Counted from the stretch's first letter, positions 45,080 through 55,530 are shown. The stretch: 59,496 bases of DNA from Candidatus Thioglobus sp. (GCA_012959965.1 DUCF01000088.1:1-59496), one strand, 5' to 3'. Notes: a model not told the origin generated them from the letters alone. Numbers and translations are program-made.

Positions 45080-46324
45080 TTGAACACATTTTCTTTTCAA
45101 AACAAAATATTGCATGCTGAGTCTGTTTCTGTAACAGACCTGATGGCGGCGTACGGCTCGCCACTCTACATTTATTCAAGAGCCGAAATAGAAGCCAACT
45201 GGCGTGAATTCGACCAAGCTTTTGGCGATCATCCGCATTTAATCTGCTACGCAGTAAAGGCCAACTCTAATTTGGCGGTTCTTAATGTGCTCGCCAAAAT
45301 GGGCTCTGGCTTTGATATTGTTTCTATTGGTGAACTCCAGCGCGTTATTGCTGCTGGCGGAGATCCCACCAAATGCGTATTCTCCGGCGTGGCAAAAACC
45401 CGCAGCGATATTCAGCAGGCTTTAGATATTGGCATTTATTGCTTCAACGTAGAATCTGCGGGCGAACTGGATAGAATTGAATCGGTCGCTAGCGCATTAG
45501 GTGTTCAAGCACCTATCTCGATTCGGGTGAATCCCGATGTCGATGCAAAAACGCATCCTTATATTTCGACCGGTTTAAAAGAGAACAAATTTGGCGTTGA
45601 TATTGAAGCATCAAGGGCTTTGTATCACAAGGCGCAACAATCAGACTCGCTTAATGTTTGCGGTATGGATTGTCATATTGGTTCGCAAATAACTGAAGTG
45701 TCGCCGTTTATTGATGCGCTTGATAAAGTATTGAATTTGATTTCTCAATTAAGTGAAGACGGTATTGACATTCAGCATCTGGATTTGGGTGGCGGTGTTG
45801 GCATTACTTACGACGATGAGCAAACGATTGATATTGCGGATTATATTCAAGCAGCGTTGGCGAAGGTTGGTGAATTGGAAATTTTGCTAGAACCTGGACG
45901 TGCCATTGTCGGCAATGCCGGTGTTTTTGTCACTCGAGTAGAATATTTAAAGCAAAATGATGACAAGTCATTCGCCATTATCGATGGTGCAATGAACGAT
46001 TTGTTGCGTCCAGCACTTTATGGCGCTTATCATAAAGCCCTTGCTGTGAATGAAAATTCAACAGGGGTGAAAGACACTTGGGATTTGGTTGGCCCAGTAT
46101 GCGAAACAGGGGACTTCTTGGCGAAAGGCAGGGAGCTCACTTTGGCTCAGGGTGATTATGTTGCTTTGATGTCTGCAGGAGCGTATGGTTTTACCATGAG
46201 CTCGAACTACAATACCCGACCAAGGGTTGCTGAGGTGATGGTTTCTGGCGATACGCACACGCTTGTGCGCAAGAGAGAGACTATTGAATCTTTATTTGAA
46301 AACGAATTTACACTGGACACTTAA
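45080..46324 (+). CDS. lysA: Diaminopimelate decarboxylase
   Basis: This 414-residue PLP enzyme makes L-lysine from meso-diaminopimelate. The PLP lysine lies in LICYAVKANSN, followed by GSGFDIVSIGEL, the glycine-rich loop DLGGGVGITY and the C-terminal SAGAYGFTMSSNYN. The start is taken as TTG at 45080, because the N-terminus MNTFSFQNKILHAE fits the family and the next ATG is 21 codons in. It lies 11 bases after lptM. Confidence 0.95.
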   Translation: MNTFSFQNKILHAESVSVTDLMAAYGSPLYIYSRAEIEANWREFDQAFGDHPHLICYAVKANSNLAVLNVLAKMGSGFDIVSIGELQRVIAAGGDPTKCVFSGVAKTRSDIQQALDIGIYCFNVESAGELDRIESVASALGVQAPISIRVNPDVDAKTHPYISTGLKENKFGVDIEASRALYHKAQQSDSLNVCGMDCHIGSQITEVSPFIDALDKVLNLISQLSEDGIDIQHLDLGGGVGITYDDEQTIDIADYIQAALAKVGELEILLEPGRAIVGNAGVFVTRVEYLKQNDDKSFAIIDGAMNDLLRPALYGAYHKALAVNENSTGVKDTWDLVGPVCETGDFLAKGRELTLAQGDYVALMSAGAYGFTMSSNYNTRPRVAEVMVSGDTHTLVRKRETIESLFENEFTLDT

Positions 46325-46326
46325 TC

Positions 46327-46626
46327 ATGAAATTAACAAACAATCAAAAAAGGTACTTACGTTCATTGGCGCACGATTTAAAGCCTGTGGTGATGGTGGG
46401 TCAGCACGGTTTGAGTGATGCTGTACTTGCAGAGCTTCAATCCAGCATGGAGATTCATGAGCTATTAAAAATTAAAGTACGTGCTGATAATCGCGAAGAA
46501 AAACAACAAATTATTGATAAAATTGTTGCCTCGTCAGAGGCGGCTATCGTTCAAGTCATTGGCGGCGTATTGGTAATCTACAAGCCTTTCGATGAAGATC
46601 AAGTGATAACTTTACCGAGGAAGTAA
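46327..46626 (+). CDS. yhbY: Ribosome-associated RNA-binding protein YhbY
   Basis: This 99-residue CRM-domain protein begins KLTNNQKRYLRSLAHDLKP and has the GxxG-type loop VVMVGQHGLSDAVL. It binds the pre-50S subunit during assembly. It starts 2 bases after the lysA stop and ends 11 bases before lpxB, so it sits in a dense operon. Confidence 0.93.
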   Translation: MKLTNNQKRYLRSLAHDLKPVVMVGQHGLSDAVLAELQSSMEIHELLKIKVRADNREEKQQIIDKIVASSEAAIVQVIGGVLVIYKPFDEDQVITLPRK

Positions 46627-46637
46627 AGACCTCTAAC

Positions 46638-47723
46638 ATGAACATTGCAATCAGTGCTGCAGAGACTTCAGGCGATTTAGTCGCCTCTGCACTGGTTAAA
46701 TCCCTGCTAGAGTTAAATCCAGAATGCCGCATAGAAGGCATGGCGGGCGATAAAATGGCCGCTGCTGGCTGTCAAACACTGTGGCATTTAAATAAAGTTA
46801 ATGTGATGGGCTTTAGTGAAGTTCTGAAAAAACTGCCCTCACTATTGCGCCTGCGAAAGACCATGGTGTCTCACTTCTGCGAACAAAATCCCGATGTATT
46901 TATTGGCGTTGATGCGCCTGATTTTAATTTTAAGATCGAGCGACAGCTAAAAGCTCGTGGCATTAAAACCGTGCACTTTGTCAGCCCTTCTGTCTGGGCT
47001 TGGCGCTCAAGTCGCATCAAAAAAATCAAAGAATCAACAGATTTGATGTTGTGCATGTTTCCTTTCGAGGTGGATTTTTATAAAAAGCATGGGCAAAAAG
47101 CGCTGTTTGTTGGCCATCCTTTGGCGGAAACACTAGCACCACGTGTTGGCCACAAGCAAGGAAAAAAAGTACTGTTGATGCCGGGCTCTCGTGAGGCTGA
47201 AATTAAATCTTTATTGCCCGAGATGGTGGACGCTTTGAGATTAATGAAAGCGCAAGATGAAGAGGTTAGTTTTTCATTGGCGTTGGCGAGCACGAATTTA
47301 CAAGCTTGGGTGGAAGAGAAAACCTCAGGGCTAGATATTGAGGTTAGCATCGGCGATGCTCATCAGAAAATCTCACAAGCGGACTTGGTTATTGTTGCTT
47401 CGGGCACGGCGACGCTCGAGATTGCGATGTTAGGTGTACCGATGGTTGTTGTTTATAAGCTTTCAGCAATTAGTTATCAAATTGCCAAACGCTTATTAAA
47501 AACGGACTATGTCTCGTTGCCGAATGTTATACTGGGCAAAGAGGCAGTGCCAGAGCTGCTTCAGGACAAAGCAAATGCCTATAATATCGCAAGTTCTGCT
47601 TTACAGATACTGGGCGCTGATAATACGCAATTAATGGCTGAATTAAGCTCTATTCATACGCAGCTTAATCAAGGCTCTGCAGAGAAGTCGGCCAAGGCCA
47701 TCTTGGAATTTATCAATGCCTAA
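46638..47723 (+). CDS. lpxB: Lipid-A-disaccharide synthase
   Basis: This 361-residue glycosyltransferase condenses UDP-diacylglucosamine with lipid X. Family motifs are IAISAAETSGDLVA, FIGVDAPDFNFKIE, VHFVSPSVWAWR and LLMPGSREAEIKSLLP. It is slightly shorter than the E. coli enzyme (382). The other lpx genes are not in the window. The start of nadC overlaps its end by 8 bases. Confidence 0.95.
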   Translation: MNIAISAAETSGDLVASALVKSLLELNPECRIEGMAGDKMAAAGCQTLWHLNKVNVMGFSEVLKKLPSLLRLRKTMVSHFCEQNPDVFIGVDAPDFNFKIERQLKARGIKTVHFVSPSVWAWRSSRIKKIKESTDLMLCMFPFEVDFYKKHGQKALFVGHPLAETLAPRVGHKQGKKVLLMPGSREAEIKSLLPEMVDALRLMKAQDEEVSFSLALASTNLQAWVEEKTSGLDIEVSIGDAHQKISQADLVIVASGTATLEIAMLGVPMVVVYKLSAISYQIAKRLLKTDYVSLPNVILGKEAVPELLQDKANAYNIASSALQILGADNTQLMAELSSIHTQLNQGSAEKSAKAILEFINA

Positions 47724-48549
47724 ACTGATGCGCCAAATTGTCCTTAATGCTTTATCTGAAGATATTGGTACAGGCGATATCTCATCGAGTTTACTTGATG
47801 ACAACCTTGTATCCGGAAAAATTATTTGTCGCCAAAAAGCGGTTATTTCTGGCGTTGATTATGCAGCACTTTGTTTCTATGAGCTCGATCCCAATATTTC
47901 CATTGAATGGCAAGTTGAAGAAGGGGGTGTGGCAGAGCCAGGGCAAACACTTTGTTTGCTTAAAGGTCGCTCTAGAGCCATGATTAGCGCTGAGCGAACA
48001 GCGCTTAATTTTCTGCAAACATTGAGTGCGACAGCCACACAAACAAGGCAATTATCCGATCTTATTTCTCACACGAAAACCAAACTTCTCGATACGCGAA
48101 AGACCTTGCCCAATCTTCGTCAGGCACAAAAACAAGCGGTTAAAAGCGGTGGTGGCGTTAATCATCGCATGGGTCTTCACGACTGCGTCATGCTCAAAGA
48201 AAACCATATTGCCGCGATTGGTTCACTTGAGAGTGCAATCACTAGAGCCTTAGAGTCGTTCCCAGATAAGCCGGTGATTGTTGAGGTAGAAACGCTGGAT
48301 CAATTGGATCAAGCACTCGCTATTGGTGGAATTATGCGAATATTGTGTGATAATTTTGATCCAAGAGTGTTGGCAGAGGCCGTTAGAAAAACAAATGGAA
48401 AATACCCATTGGAGGCTTCAGGAAATATTGACGAAAGTAATATTCAAGAATTTGCAGAAACCGGAGTCGACTATATTTCTATTGGCGCTATTACCAAGCA
48501 CATCCGAGCAATCGACCTATCTTTGCAGTTTGAGATTATTGCAAAATAA
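47716..48549 (+). CDS. nadC: Nicotinate-nucleotide pyrophosphorylase
   Basis: This 277-residue quinolinate phosphoribosyltransferase is part of NAD synthesis. Motifs include LSEDIGTGDISS, AERTALNFLQTLSATAT, LLDTRKTLPNLR and GGGVNHRMGLHDCVMLKENH. It overlaps lpxB by 8 bases and ends the operon. nadA and nadB are not adjacent. Confidence 0.96.
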   Translation: MPKLMRQIVLNALSEDIGTGDISSSLLDDNLVSGKIICRQKAVISGVDYAALCFYELDPNISIEWQVEEGGVAEPGQTLCLLKGRSRAMISAERTALNFLQTLSATATQTRQLSDLISHTKTKLLDTRKTLPNLRQAQKQAVKSGGGVNHRMGLHDCVMLKENHIAAIGSLESAITRALESFPDKPVIVEVETLDQLDQALAIGGIMRILCDNFDPRVLAEAVRKTNGKYPLEASGNIDESNIQEFAETGVDYISIGAITKHIRAIDLSLQFEIIAK

Positions 48550-48574
48550 TTTCGGCAACGGTCTTAATGAGAGG

Positions 48575-49330
48575 TTAGGCGCTAGCCAAAAAAGGAGGGC
48601 TTATGCTATCCTTTTTCGTGTTGTAACGAAGTGGTTTGCCGTCAAGATCTTTAACGTTGCCACCTGCACCCTCAAGTATACAAACGCCCGCCGCTGTGTC
48701 CCATTCCGAGCACGGCCCGAATTTTGGATAATGATGGTGTTTTCCTTCAGCAATAGTGCAGAATTTAAGCGCACTGCCTAGCAGAAAAAGCTCAAAATCC
48801 GATTTGTCGCCGAGGTGTTTTTGCAGTTGTTTATTTGTTGAGGAATAATGACCAATGACAACATTTTGCCAGCGCTTTGGCTGTGATGTTTGTAGCGAGC
48901 AGCAAACATTGTTAAGTTGTTTTACGCTTGTCTCACCGGGTAGCCTGTAATAGTGAACCTTGCTGAAAGGCGCGTAAATGAGGCCAAAGACTGGGTAGTT
49001 ATTTTTGATAAAAGCAATGTTGATGCAAAAATCATAATTTCCATCGAGAAAATCTCGGGTGCCGTCCAGCGGATCAATCAGCCAATACTCATCCCATTTT
49101 TTGCGAATTTCAAAAGGAATTTCTTGCGACTCTTCTGAAAGTACCGGTATGCCGGGTGTGAGTCGTTCCAGCTCTTCGCTAATCAATTTATGAGCGGTTT
49201 CATCAGCAAGTGTTAAAGGTGTATTGTCCGACTTGACAGTGATGTCTAGCTTTTCTCTATGAAGCGTCATGATGCCCTCCCCGACTTGCGAAGTGAGCTC
49301 GATGAGCTGGGGTAATAGTGCTGCAAACAT
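48575..49330 (-). CDS. cysQ: 3'(2'),5'-bisphosphate nucleotidase CysQ
   Basis: I place the start at the ATG at 49330 (MFAALLPQLIELTSQVGEGI), giving 251 residues as in E. coli. The longer frame to 49399 would run through the tRNA gene and is rejected; an ATG at 49342 is an alternative. The inositol-phosphatase-type metal motifs are present: DNTPLTLAD, WLIDPLDGTRDFLDG and a late EWDTAAGVCILEGAGG. CysQ removes the 3' phosphate of PAP(S) in sulfur metabolism. Confidence 0.92.
   Translation of the reverse strand: MFAALLPQLIELTSQVGEGIMTLHREKLDITVKSDNTPLTLADETAHKLISEELERLTPGIPVLSEESQEIPFEIRKKWDEYWLIDPLDGTRDFLDGNYDFCINIAFIKNNYPVFGLIYAPFSKVHYYRLPGETSVKQLNNVCCSLQTSQPKRWQNVVIGHYSSTNKQLQKHLGDKSDFELFLLGSALKFCTIAEGKHHHYPKFGPCSEWDTAAGVCILEGAGGNVKDLDGKPLRYNTKKDSISPPFLASA
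48588..48616. terminator. Bidirectional terminator hairpin between nadC and cysQ
   Basis: AAAAAGGA (48589-48596) and TCCTTTTT (48609-48616) form an 8-bp stem with a 12-base loop. T-runs lie on the right side for nadC, and the A-run on the left serves the reverse strand. The hairpin lies inside the last codons of cysQ on the minus strand. Confidence 0.6.
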
Positions 49331-49372
49331 GGGTTTAATCATACCCCTTGTCGCATTGCGACCAAAGAAAAA

Positions 49373-49449
49373 TGGTGGGCCTACTTGGACTTGAACCAAG
49401 GACCAATCGATTATGAGTCGACTGCTCTAACCAACTGAGCTATAGGCCC
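49373..49449 (-). tRNA. ileX: tRNA-Ile2 (CAU anticodon, to be lysidine-modified)
   Basis: A 77-base cloverleaf is formed on the minus strand with encoded CCA. The acceptor stem GGGCCTA pairs perfectly with TAGGCCC. The D arm is AGCTCAGTTGGTTAGAGC, the anticodon loop is CTCATAA with anticodon CAT, and the T arm is CTTGG-TTCAAGT-CCAAG. The anticodon could mean Met, but the anticodon stem GTCGA/TCGAT and the CTCATAATCG-TTGGTC stretch resemble ileX rather than elongator tRNA-Met. It lies between cysQ and rpoD. Confidence 0.8.
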
Positions 49450-49462
49450 CAAACTTAAATGG

Positions 49463-51322
49463 TTACTCCAAGAAGCTTTGTAATTTGTGCGCTCGTGAAG
49501 GGTGTCTTAGCTTGCGTAGTGCCTTGGCTTCGATTTGACGAATTCTTTCACGCGTAACATCAAACTGACGACCCACTTCTTCCAAGGTGTGGTCAGTGCT
49601 CATGTCAATACCAAAACGCATCTTCAAAACCTTGGCTTCTCTAGGAGATAAGTTTGCCAGAAGATCGCCGGTAGTCTCTTTGAGACTTTCTTTGGTTGTA
49701 ATTTCAACCGGGGAAGAAAGTTTTTCGTCTTCAATAAAGTCGCCAATTGTTGAGTCTTCATCATCACCCACTGGGTTTTCCATTGATAAAGGCTCTTTAG
49801 CAATTTTAAGAATTTTATTAATTTTGTACTCTGGCAATTCCATCTCTACTGCCAACTCTTCTGGTGTTGCTTCACGGCCAAATTTTTGTAGAAGTTGACG
49901 TCTGACGCGATTAAGTTTGTTGATCGTCTCAATCATGTGAACCGGGATACGAATCGTACGCGCTTGGTCAGCAATCGAACGCGTAATCGCTTGACGAATC
50001 CACCAAGTAGCGTAAGTTGAGAATTTGTAGCCACGACGGTATTCAAATTTATCGACCGCTTTCATCAAGCCAACGTTGCCTTCCTGAATAAGGTCTAAGA
50101 ATTGTAGACCACGGTTGGCGTACTTTTTCGCAATGGAGATTACCAGGCGCAAGTTAGCTTCAATCATTTGTGATTTTGCTTTTTTCGCTCTACGGTCGCC
50201 AGCACGCAATGTTTTGTTAATTTCTTTTAGCTCTGTGATAGTCATTTGCATAGCCCCTTGGTTTTCCAAAAGGTTTTTCTGGGCGTAGTAAATTTCGTCT
50301 TTACACGCGTCCATTGCATCTTTAATTTTGCCTTCAGCCTTGATTGTCTTTGTCCATTCAAAGTTGGTTTCGTTGCCAGGGAAAGTATCGTAGAACACCG
50401 CCTTGTCAATACCGGCATAATTAAGCGCTTCACGAATAACTTTTTCTTGTTTTTGCACTTTATTTACACGATCAACAACCAATTCCATCATTGTGCCAAC
50501 CAACTTAGGTGCAAGTCTTAAGTCAGAGATAGCCGTTGAGAATTTGTGTCTTGCTTTAACGGTTTTAGCGTCTTGGTAGCCGTGCTTCTCGTTGGCATTG
50601 GTGTAGGTTTTGAAGGTTTTTTGAATTTTGTCAAAACGCTCGTACACTTTTTCTTCGTTTGGACCTGTGTACTCCAATTCGTCGTATTCTTCGTCAAATT
50701 CGTCTTCTTCAAGATCGATGCCTGCGGCTTCGGCTTCAGCCACCACTTTAGCATGCTCAGCATCTCTCTCAGCAATTAGCACTTGCTTTTCTTCAAATTC
50801 TTCTGCGTCGCCTTGGTAGCCAATGACAACGTCAGTCATCTTACACTTACCTTCTTCTAAACGAGTATAAGCCTTGAAAAAGTATTCTGAAATAGCAGGG
50901 TAAAGCGTGATTGATTGCAAGATTTCGAAAACGCCCGCTTCAATTTCCTTGGCGATACGAACTTCATCTTTTTGTTCTAAAAGTTCAACAACGCCCATTT
51001 CGCGCATGTACATACGCACAGGATCTGTTGTTCTACCGAACTCGGAGTCAAGTGCCGCTAATGCCGCAACAGCAGCTTCCGCTGAAGTTGATTGCGCTTT
51101 GGCGCCCGATTCAATAACTAGTGTGTCTGCATCTGGTGCTTCGTCCGACACATTAATGTCCAACTCTTCAAGAATAGTAACAATCGGCTCCATCTGCTCA
51201 GGTGTGAGCAAATCTTCAGGCAGCATATCGTTAATTTCAGAGTAGGTTAGGTAGCCACGCTCCTTACCTTTCATGATTAAGTTTTGCAGGGCTTGCTTGT
51301 GTTCTTTATTAGTGGATTTCAT
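49463..51322 (-). CDS. rpoD: RNA polymerase primary sigma factor RpoD
   Basis: This 619-residue sigma-70 begins with region 1.1 (residues about 10-80). An acidic non-conserved insert follows, with [16 protein letters not shown] near 200-220. Region 2 carries [14 protein letters not shown], region 3 follows, and region 4.2 has [20 protein letters not shown] near the C-terminus. The length is typical for gammaproteobacteria. dnaG and rpsU, common upstream neighbours, are not seen; prs lies upstream instead. Confidence 0.97.
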   Translation of the reverse strand: MKSTNKEHKQALQNLIMKGKERGYLTYSEINDMLPEDLLTPEQMEPIVTILEELDINVSDEAPDADTLVIESGAKAQSTSAEAAVAALAALDSEFGRTTDPVRMYMREMGVVELLEQKDEVRIAKEIEAGVFEILQSITLYPAISEYFFKAYTRLEEGKCKMTDVVIGYQGDAEEFEEKQVLIAERDAEHAKVVAEAEAAGIDLEEDEFDEEYDELEYTGPNEEKVYERFDKIQKTFKTYTNANEKHGYQDAKTVKARHKFSTAISDLRLAPKLVGTMMELVVDRVNKVQKQEKVIREALNYAGIDKAVFYDTFPGNETNFEWTKTIKAEGKIKDAMDACKDEIYYAQKNLLENQGAMQMTITELKEINKTLRAGDRRAKKAKSQMIEANLRLVISIAKKYANRGLQFLDLIQEGNVGLMKAVDKFEYRRGYKFSTYATWWIRQAITRSIADQARTIRIPVHMIETINKLNRVRRQLLQKFGREATPEELAVEMELPEYKINKILKIAKEPLSMENPVGDDEDSTIGDFIEDEKLSSPVEITTKESLKETTGDLLANLSPREAKVLKMRFGIDMSTDHTLEEVGRQFDVTRERIRQIEAKALRKLRHPSRAHKLQSFLE

Positions 51323-51400
51323 AAGTGGTCTTTTGAGCGAACAGGGGGTGCATTATACATAAGTTTTTGCCGTGAATTCAGCGCCTTGGCAGGGCTGCGG

Positions 51401-52363
51401 TTACTTGGCGTCAGTGAATATTGAGCTGATTGACTCTTCCTTACTGATGCGTCTAATGACGTTAGCAAGAGATGGCGCAATCGATAGTTGCCTAATTTTT
51501 GTACAGCTTACAGCATCGGCAGTCAATGGGATGGTGTTGGTGATTACCAATTCATCCAAAGTTGAGTTGTTGATGTTGTTAATTGCGTTGCCAGATAGTA
51601 CGGCATGCGTTGCATAGGCCACAACTTTGGTAGCGCCTTTTTCTTTAAGAATGTCGGCTGCTTGGCAAAGTGTGCCAGCGGTATCAACCATGTCGTCAAT
51701 CATCACACAAGTGCGACCTTCAACATCACCAATAACATTCATCACTTTGACCATGTTTGGTGCTGGACGTCTTTTGTCAATGATGGCAAGATCAGCGTCA
51801 TTAATTTTTTTCGCAGCGGCTCTCGCTCTGACCACACCACCAACATCGGGTGATACGACAACAACATCTTCAAAGTTTTGCGCAAGAATGTCGTTAACAA
51901 GAACAGGCTGTGCGTAGATGTTATCAATTGGAATATCGAAAAACCCTTGAATTTGGTCGGCGTGTAAATCCATCGTCAAGATGCGATCAACGCCTGCTGC
52001 CTCAATCATTTTGGCGACTAATTTAGCAGTAATTGGTACACGAGTCAGGCGTGAACGTCTGTCTTGTCTAGAGTAGCCAAAATAAGGAACAACCGCAGTA
52101 ATGCGTCCTGCAGAAGAGCGATGAAGAGCATCCACAATCACCAATAACTCCATCAGAGTTTCGGCCGGTGAGGGGCCACAAGTTGGCTGGATAACAAACA
52201 CATCGCAACCACGAACGTTGTCTAGAATTTCAACTTGCGCTTCGCCATCACTAAATTTGCCGACAAAGGCTTTGCTTTGGTCAATTTCTAGGTTTTGAAT
52301 AATCTCAGAAGAGAGGCCTGGATTAGCGTTACCGCTAAAGATTTTGATTGTGTCTAATGACAT
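51401..52363 (-). CDS. prs: Ribose-phosphate pyrophosphokinase
   Basis: This 320-residue enzyme makes PRPP from ribose 5-phosphate and ATP. Motifs include [39 protein letters not shown] and [13 protein letters not shown]. The order ispE, tRNA-Gln and prs is conserved in gammaproteobacteria, here with a pqiA-like gene between. A 78-base gap separates prs from rpoD. Confidence 0.97.
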   Translation of the reverse strand: MSLDTIKIFSGNANPGLSSEIIQNLEIDQSKAFVGKFSDGEAQVEILDNVRGCDVFVIQPTCGPSPAETLMELLVIVDALHRSSAGRITAVVPYFGYSRQDRRSRLTRVPITAKLVAKMIEAAGVDRILTMDLHADQIQGFFDIPIDNIYAQPVLVNDILAQNFEDVVVVSPDVGGVVRARAAAKKINDADLAIIDKRRPAPNMVKVMNVIGDVEGRTCVMIDDMVDTAGTLCQAADILKEKGATKVVAYATHAVLSGNAINNINNSTLDELVITNTIPLTADAVSCTKIRQLSIAPSLANVIRRISKEESISSIFTDAK

Positions 52364-52469
52364 AGCTAGTAATGTGTTTTTTAAGTGTGTAAATTATACG
52401 CCAAAAATTGTCAAAATTAATTTCACAAGTAGATCTTTGAGGGTATTTTTCTATTATTTTTTTAATTAC

Positions 52470-52973
52470 CTATCTTGTGGATCGTTGGACAAGTTTTGAC
52501 ACTTTCCCCGTTACAATCATTAGCAATATTGTTCCGAATCCAAACACATAAAAGCCGCTATGCACCTGGATGTTGGCAATAGCACCCAGTTTAACTGTTA
52601 CTACTAAAAGAGCGACAATCATGACGTCTAACATTGCCCAACGTCCATACTCGTGCATGACATTTAAGATTTTATTATGCTTATCACGACTTGTTTTTTT
52701 CGATAACAGTAAATAAAGGGTTGATATTTTCAGTACTGGTAGAACGACACTAAAGCTCGCAACTAGAAGAAAGATAATAATTTGACCGCCCTCGAGGAGA
52801 TCGAATAATCCCGTTAATATTGAGAAAGAATCTCTAATGAAGATCAGCTTTGAAATGGTCAACATGGGCAGAGAAATGCCAAGGATAAACAGTAAAGTGC
52901 CCAGTGTTAGTGCCCACCATAGGACAACTGGCCGGTCAAATAGCGTCGAAAATGTATAAAAGATCTTTTTCAT
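52470..52973 (-). CDS. PqiA-family (paraquat-inducible protein A) membrane protein
   Basis: This 167-residue protein has four hydrophobic helices and PqiA-domain segments: LPMLTISKLIFIRDSFSIL near residue 40, LPVLKISTLYLLL in the middle and VMHEYGRWAMLDVMIVALLV. PqiA/LetA proteins act with MCE-domain partners in envelope lipid transport. This is a single short domain with no adjacent MCE gene, so its role is uncertain. It lies between tRNA-Gln and prs. Confidence 0.82.
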   Translation of the reverse strand: MKKIFYTFSTLFDRPVVLWWALTLGTLLFILGISLPMLTISKLIFIRDSFSILTGLFDLLEGGQIIIFLLVASFSVVLPVLKISTLYLLLSKKTSRDKHNKILNVMHEYGRWAMLDVMIVALLVVTVKLGAIANIQVHSGFYVFGFGTILLMIVTGKVSKLVQRSTR

Positions 52974-53039
52974 ATATTGCTATGCGACTGAGATTTTTGG
53001 GGTTTGATAAGGTTGGAGGAGAAAAGATGCGGTAAAAAA

Positions 53040-53114
53040 TGGCTGGGCTGGCAGGATTTGAACCTGCGCATGACGGGATCAAAACCCGTTGCCTTACCGC
53101 TTGGCGACAGCCCA
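53040..53114 (-). tRNA. tRNA-Gln (UUG anticodon)
   Basis: A 75-base cloverleaf is formed on the minus strand with encoded CCA. The acceptor TGGGCTG pairs with CAGCCCA. The anticodon stem ACGGG/CCCGT encloses loop TTTTGAT with anticodon TTG. The T arm is GCAGG-TTCAAAT-CCTGC. A 5' T in the acceptor is normal for tRNA-Gln. It lies 4 bases downstream of ispE. Confidence 0.95.
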
Positions 53115-53118
53115 ATTG

Positions 53119-53955
53119 TTATGCTGGTGAGGTGTTAATCGCTTGAGCGACAAAACCAAACCATTGTTCTGGTAGTTGTTTCTTTGCTACCAAAGCATCT
53201 TTCTCTTTTTCGAAGGCCACAAAAACACAGCAACCTGTACCTGTCATTCTAGCATTATGCAGATGATTTGCAGTTGAATCTAGATGCTTAAGTGCTTGTT
53301 TTATCTCGTTTTGTAGAGAAATTGCAGCATCTAAACAGTCATTATGCAGATCAGACAGTCTCGAAAAGTCCGCTATTTTCCTTTGTACCGGCGTCATTGT
53401 CAATGCTTTGTGCGAGAATATTTCTGCTGTGGAGATATGTTTATTAATTGAAACCACTAAATAATAATACTGAGGCAAATCCATTGGCTCTAATATTTCG
53501 CCAATACCCTGCGCCCAAGCGCTTCTACCAAAGACAAAAACAGGCACGTCGGCACCTAATGTTAGCCCAATATCTGCCAATGTTTGTTGGTCTAGGTTTA
53601 GCTGCCAGAGTTCATTGAGTGCCAATAACACCGTTGCCGCATTGGAGCTGCCACCACCAAGGCCACCACCGGTTGGAATTTTCTTATCGATTGAAATATC
53701 AACACCCAACGAACTGTTTGAGTATTTTTGCAGTGCTCGAGCACTCTTGATTAGCAGGTCATCTTCGGCAGGGATGTCTTCATTGCCCTTGATGCGATTA
53801 ATCTGTCTATCTTGACGTGCAGAAAAGCTAATTTCATCACAGAAATCCAGCAGCTGAAAAACGGTTTGCAGGTTGTGATAGCCATCAGCTCTTTTCGAGG
53901 TGATATGCAAAAATAGATTGATTTTTGCCGGTGAGAAATAGCTAGCTTCAGCCAT
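53119..53955 (-). CDS. ispE: 4-diphosphocytidyl-2-C-methyl-D-erythritol kinase
   Basis: This 278-residue GHMP kinase of the MEP isoprenoid pathway starts with [13 protein letters not shown]. Its ATP loop is [14 protein letters not shown]. The late segment [12 protein letters not shown] is the third GHMP motif. It overlaps orn by 8 bases at its start and is followed by tRNA-Gln. lolB, a common neighbour, is absent here. Confidence 0.96.
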   Translation of the reverse strand: MAEASYFSPAKINLFLHITSKRADGYHNLQTVFQLLDFCDEISFSARQDRQINRIKGNEDIPAEDDLLIKSARALQKYSNSSLGVDISIDKKIPTGGGLGGGSSNAATVLLALNELWQLNLDQQTLADIGLTLGADVPVFVFGRSAWAQGIGEILEPMDLPQYYYLVVSINKHISTAEIFSHKALTMTPVQRKIADFSRLSDLHNDCLDAAISLQNEIKQALKHLDSTANHLHNARMTGTGCCVFVAFEKEKDALVAKKQLPEQWFGFVAQAINTSPA

Positions 53956-54490
53956 TAATAAAGTGCTCTCGATAATGCTTTAGTTCGTTGATTGAATCGT
54001 AAACATCAGACAGCGCTAAATGCGCTGATTGCTTGCTTGTATGCGCTGCCGCTTTTGGCTTCCAGCGCGATACCAATTCCTTGAGCGTTGACACATCGAT
54101 ATGGCGATAGTGGAAAAACTTTTCCAATTCTGGCATGTAGTTGTACAAAAAACGGCGATCTTGGCAAATGGAATTACCGCACATCGGTGAGGCGCCAGCA
54201 TCGACAAATTCGCGCAAAAAATCCAGTGTTTGTTTTTCGGCATCTGCAGACGATAGCGTGGAGTTTTTTACACGCTCAACAAGGCCAGATTTGCCGTGTT
54301 GATTGGTGTTCCACTCATCCATACCATCAAGGCGTTCATTGCTCTGGTGGACGGCCAAAGAGGGCCCTTCTGCAATCACATTGAGGTCGGCATCGGTTAC
54401 AACCGTAGCGATTTCAATAATGACGTCGCTTTCGGGTACTAGGCCTGTCATTTCAAGGTCAATCCAAATGAGGTTTGTTGTTTTATTCAT
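53948..54490 (-). CDS. orn: Oligoribonuclease
   Basis: This 180-residue DEDDh exonuclease degrades short RNA oligomers. The exo motifs are [24 protein letters not shown] and the C-terminal [11 protein letters not shown] region with HxxxxD. It lies between trpD and ispE with short gaps on the same strand. Confidence 0.96.
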   Translation of the reverse strand: MNKTTNLIWIDLEMTGLVPESDVIIEIATVVTDADLNVIAEGPSLAVHQSNERLDGMDEWNTNQHGKSGLVERVKNSTLSSADAEKQTLDFLREFVDAGASPMCGNSICQDRRFLYNYMPELEKFFHYRHIDVSTLKELVSRWKPKAAAHTSKQSAHLALSDVYDSINELKHYREHFING

Positions 54491-54502
54491 GATTTGGCTT
54501 GT

Positions 54503-55519
54503 TTATTGGTTACTTGCTGCTGCGTACTCTTCAAGTTTGCTTTGAGCGCCACCATTACTGAGAATTTGATTGGCTTTTTCAACGCCAGTTTTTAGGCTGT
54601 CTGCAAGTCCGCTAACATAAATTGCCGCACCAGCATTCAGAGCAACAATATCTTTGGCCGCACCTTCTTTGCCAGCAAAGGCGTCTTTAATCATTGCCAA
54701 TGAATCGTCAGCGCCATCGGCGGCAATATCATTAAGACTGCCAAGGCTAAGGCCGACATCCGTAGGGTTGACGGTATAAGTAGAAACCACACCATCTTTA
54801 AGTTCGGCTACATAAGTGTCATCTGCAATTGACAACTCATCGAGTCCGTCTTTTGAATGAACCACCATGACGTGGCGCGAGCCAAGGCTTTTTAAAACGT
54901 TGGCAATGGGCTCGACTAAATTTTTATCGTACACGCCCATCACTTGATTGGGTGCTTTGGCAGGATTTGTCAGTGGCCCAAGAACATTGAAAATGGTTCT
55001 AACGGCCAGTTCTTTGCGCGGCCCAATAGCATGCTTCATTGCGCTATGGTGTGCAGGGGCAAACATAAACCCAACGCCAATCTCATCAACACAACGTCCG
55101 ATTACTTCAGGACTGACAGCCAGGTTAACACCAGCCGATTCGAGTACGTCGGCACTGCCGGATTTAGAAGAAATAGAGCGGTTGCCGTGTTTGGCTACTT
55201 GGCCCCCAGCAGCTGCGACGACAAAGGCTGAGGCAGTCGATATATTAAACAGGCCAAGACCATCACCGCCGGTGCCACAGGTGTCCACCAAGTGATTGGT
55301 CGGGGAAATTTCAACTACTGTTGCCAAAGAACGCATCACTTTGGCGCTGGCTGTAATTTCTTCAATGGTTTCACCCTTCATCGAAAGACCAACTAAGAAT
55401 GCGCCGATTTGTGCATCGGTTGTTTTACCGGTCATAATATCGCTCATGACACCGTGCATTTGTTCTTCGCTTAAGTCTTGTTTGGAGATAACCGCTTTGA
55501 TAGCCTGTTGTATGTTCAT
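54503..55519 (-). CDS. trpD: Anthranilate phosphoribosyltransferase
   Basis: This 338-residue tryptophan-pathway enzyme has the PRPP loop DTCGTGGDGLGLFN, then KHGNRSISSKSGSAD and the HHSAMKHAIGPRKEL segment. It is a free-standing TrpD; trpG, trpE and trpC are not adjacent. It follows pepP by 11 bases and is preceded by an AGAGAAAG ribosome site. Confidence 0.96.
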   Translation of the reverse strand: MNIQQAIKAVISKQDLSEEQMHGVMSDIMTGKTTDAQIGAFLVGLSMKGETIEEITASAKVMRSLATVVEISPTNHLVDTCGTGGDGLGLFNISTASAFVVAAAGGQVAKHGNRSISSKSGSADVLESAGVNLAVSPEVIGRCVDEIGVGFMFAPAHHSAMKHAIGPRKELAVRTIFNVLGPLTNPAKAPNQVMGVYDKNLVEPIANVLKSLGSRHVMVVHSKDGLDELSIADDTYVAELKDGVVSTYTVNPTDVGLSLGSLNDIAADGADDSLAMIKDAFAGKEGAAKDIVALNAGAAIYVSGLADSLKTGVEKANQILSNGGAQSKLEEYAAASNQ

Positions 55520-55530
55520 TACTTTCTCTG

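Noticed and set aside
49331-49399. N-terminal extension of CysQ
   Set aside because: It would translate through the 3' part of the tRNA gene, and residues there do not match the family.
49373-49449. Elongator tRNA-Met
   Set aside because: The anticodon is CAU, but the anticodon arm and variable loop resemble ileX-type tRNA-Ile2. Some doubt remains without a covariance-model call.
50546-51245. Plus-strand open frames opposite rpoD
   Set aside because: They are antisense shadows of the acidic rpoD insert and region 1, rich in Ser/Phe from the complement of Glu/Asp codons.
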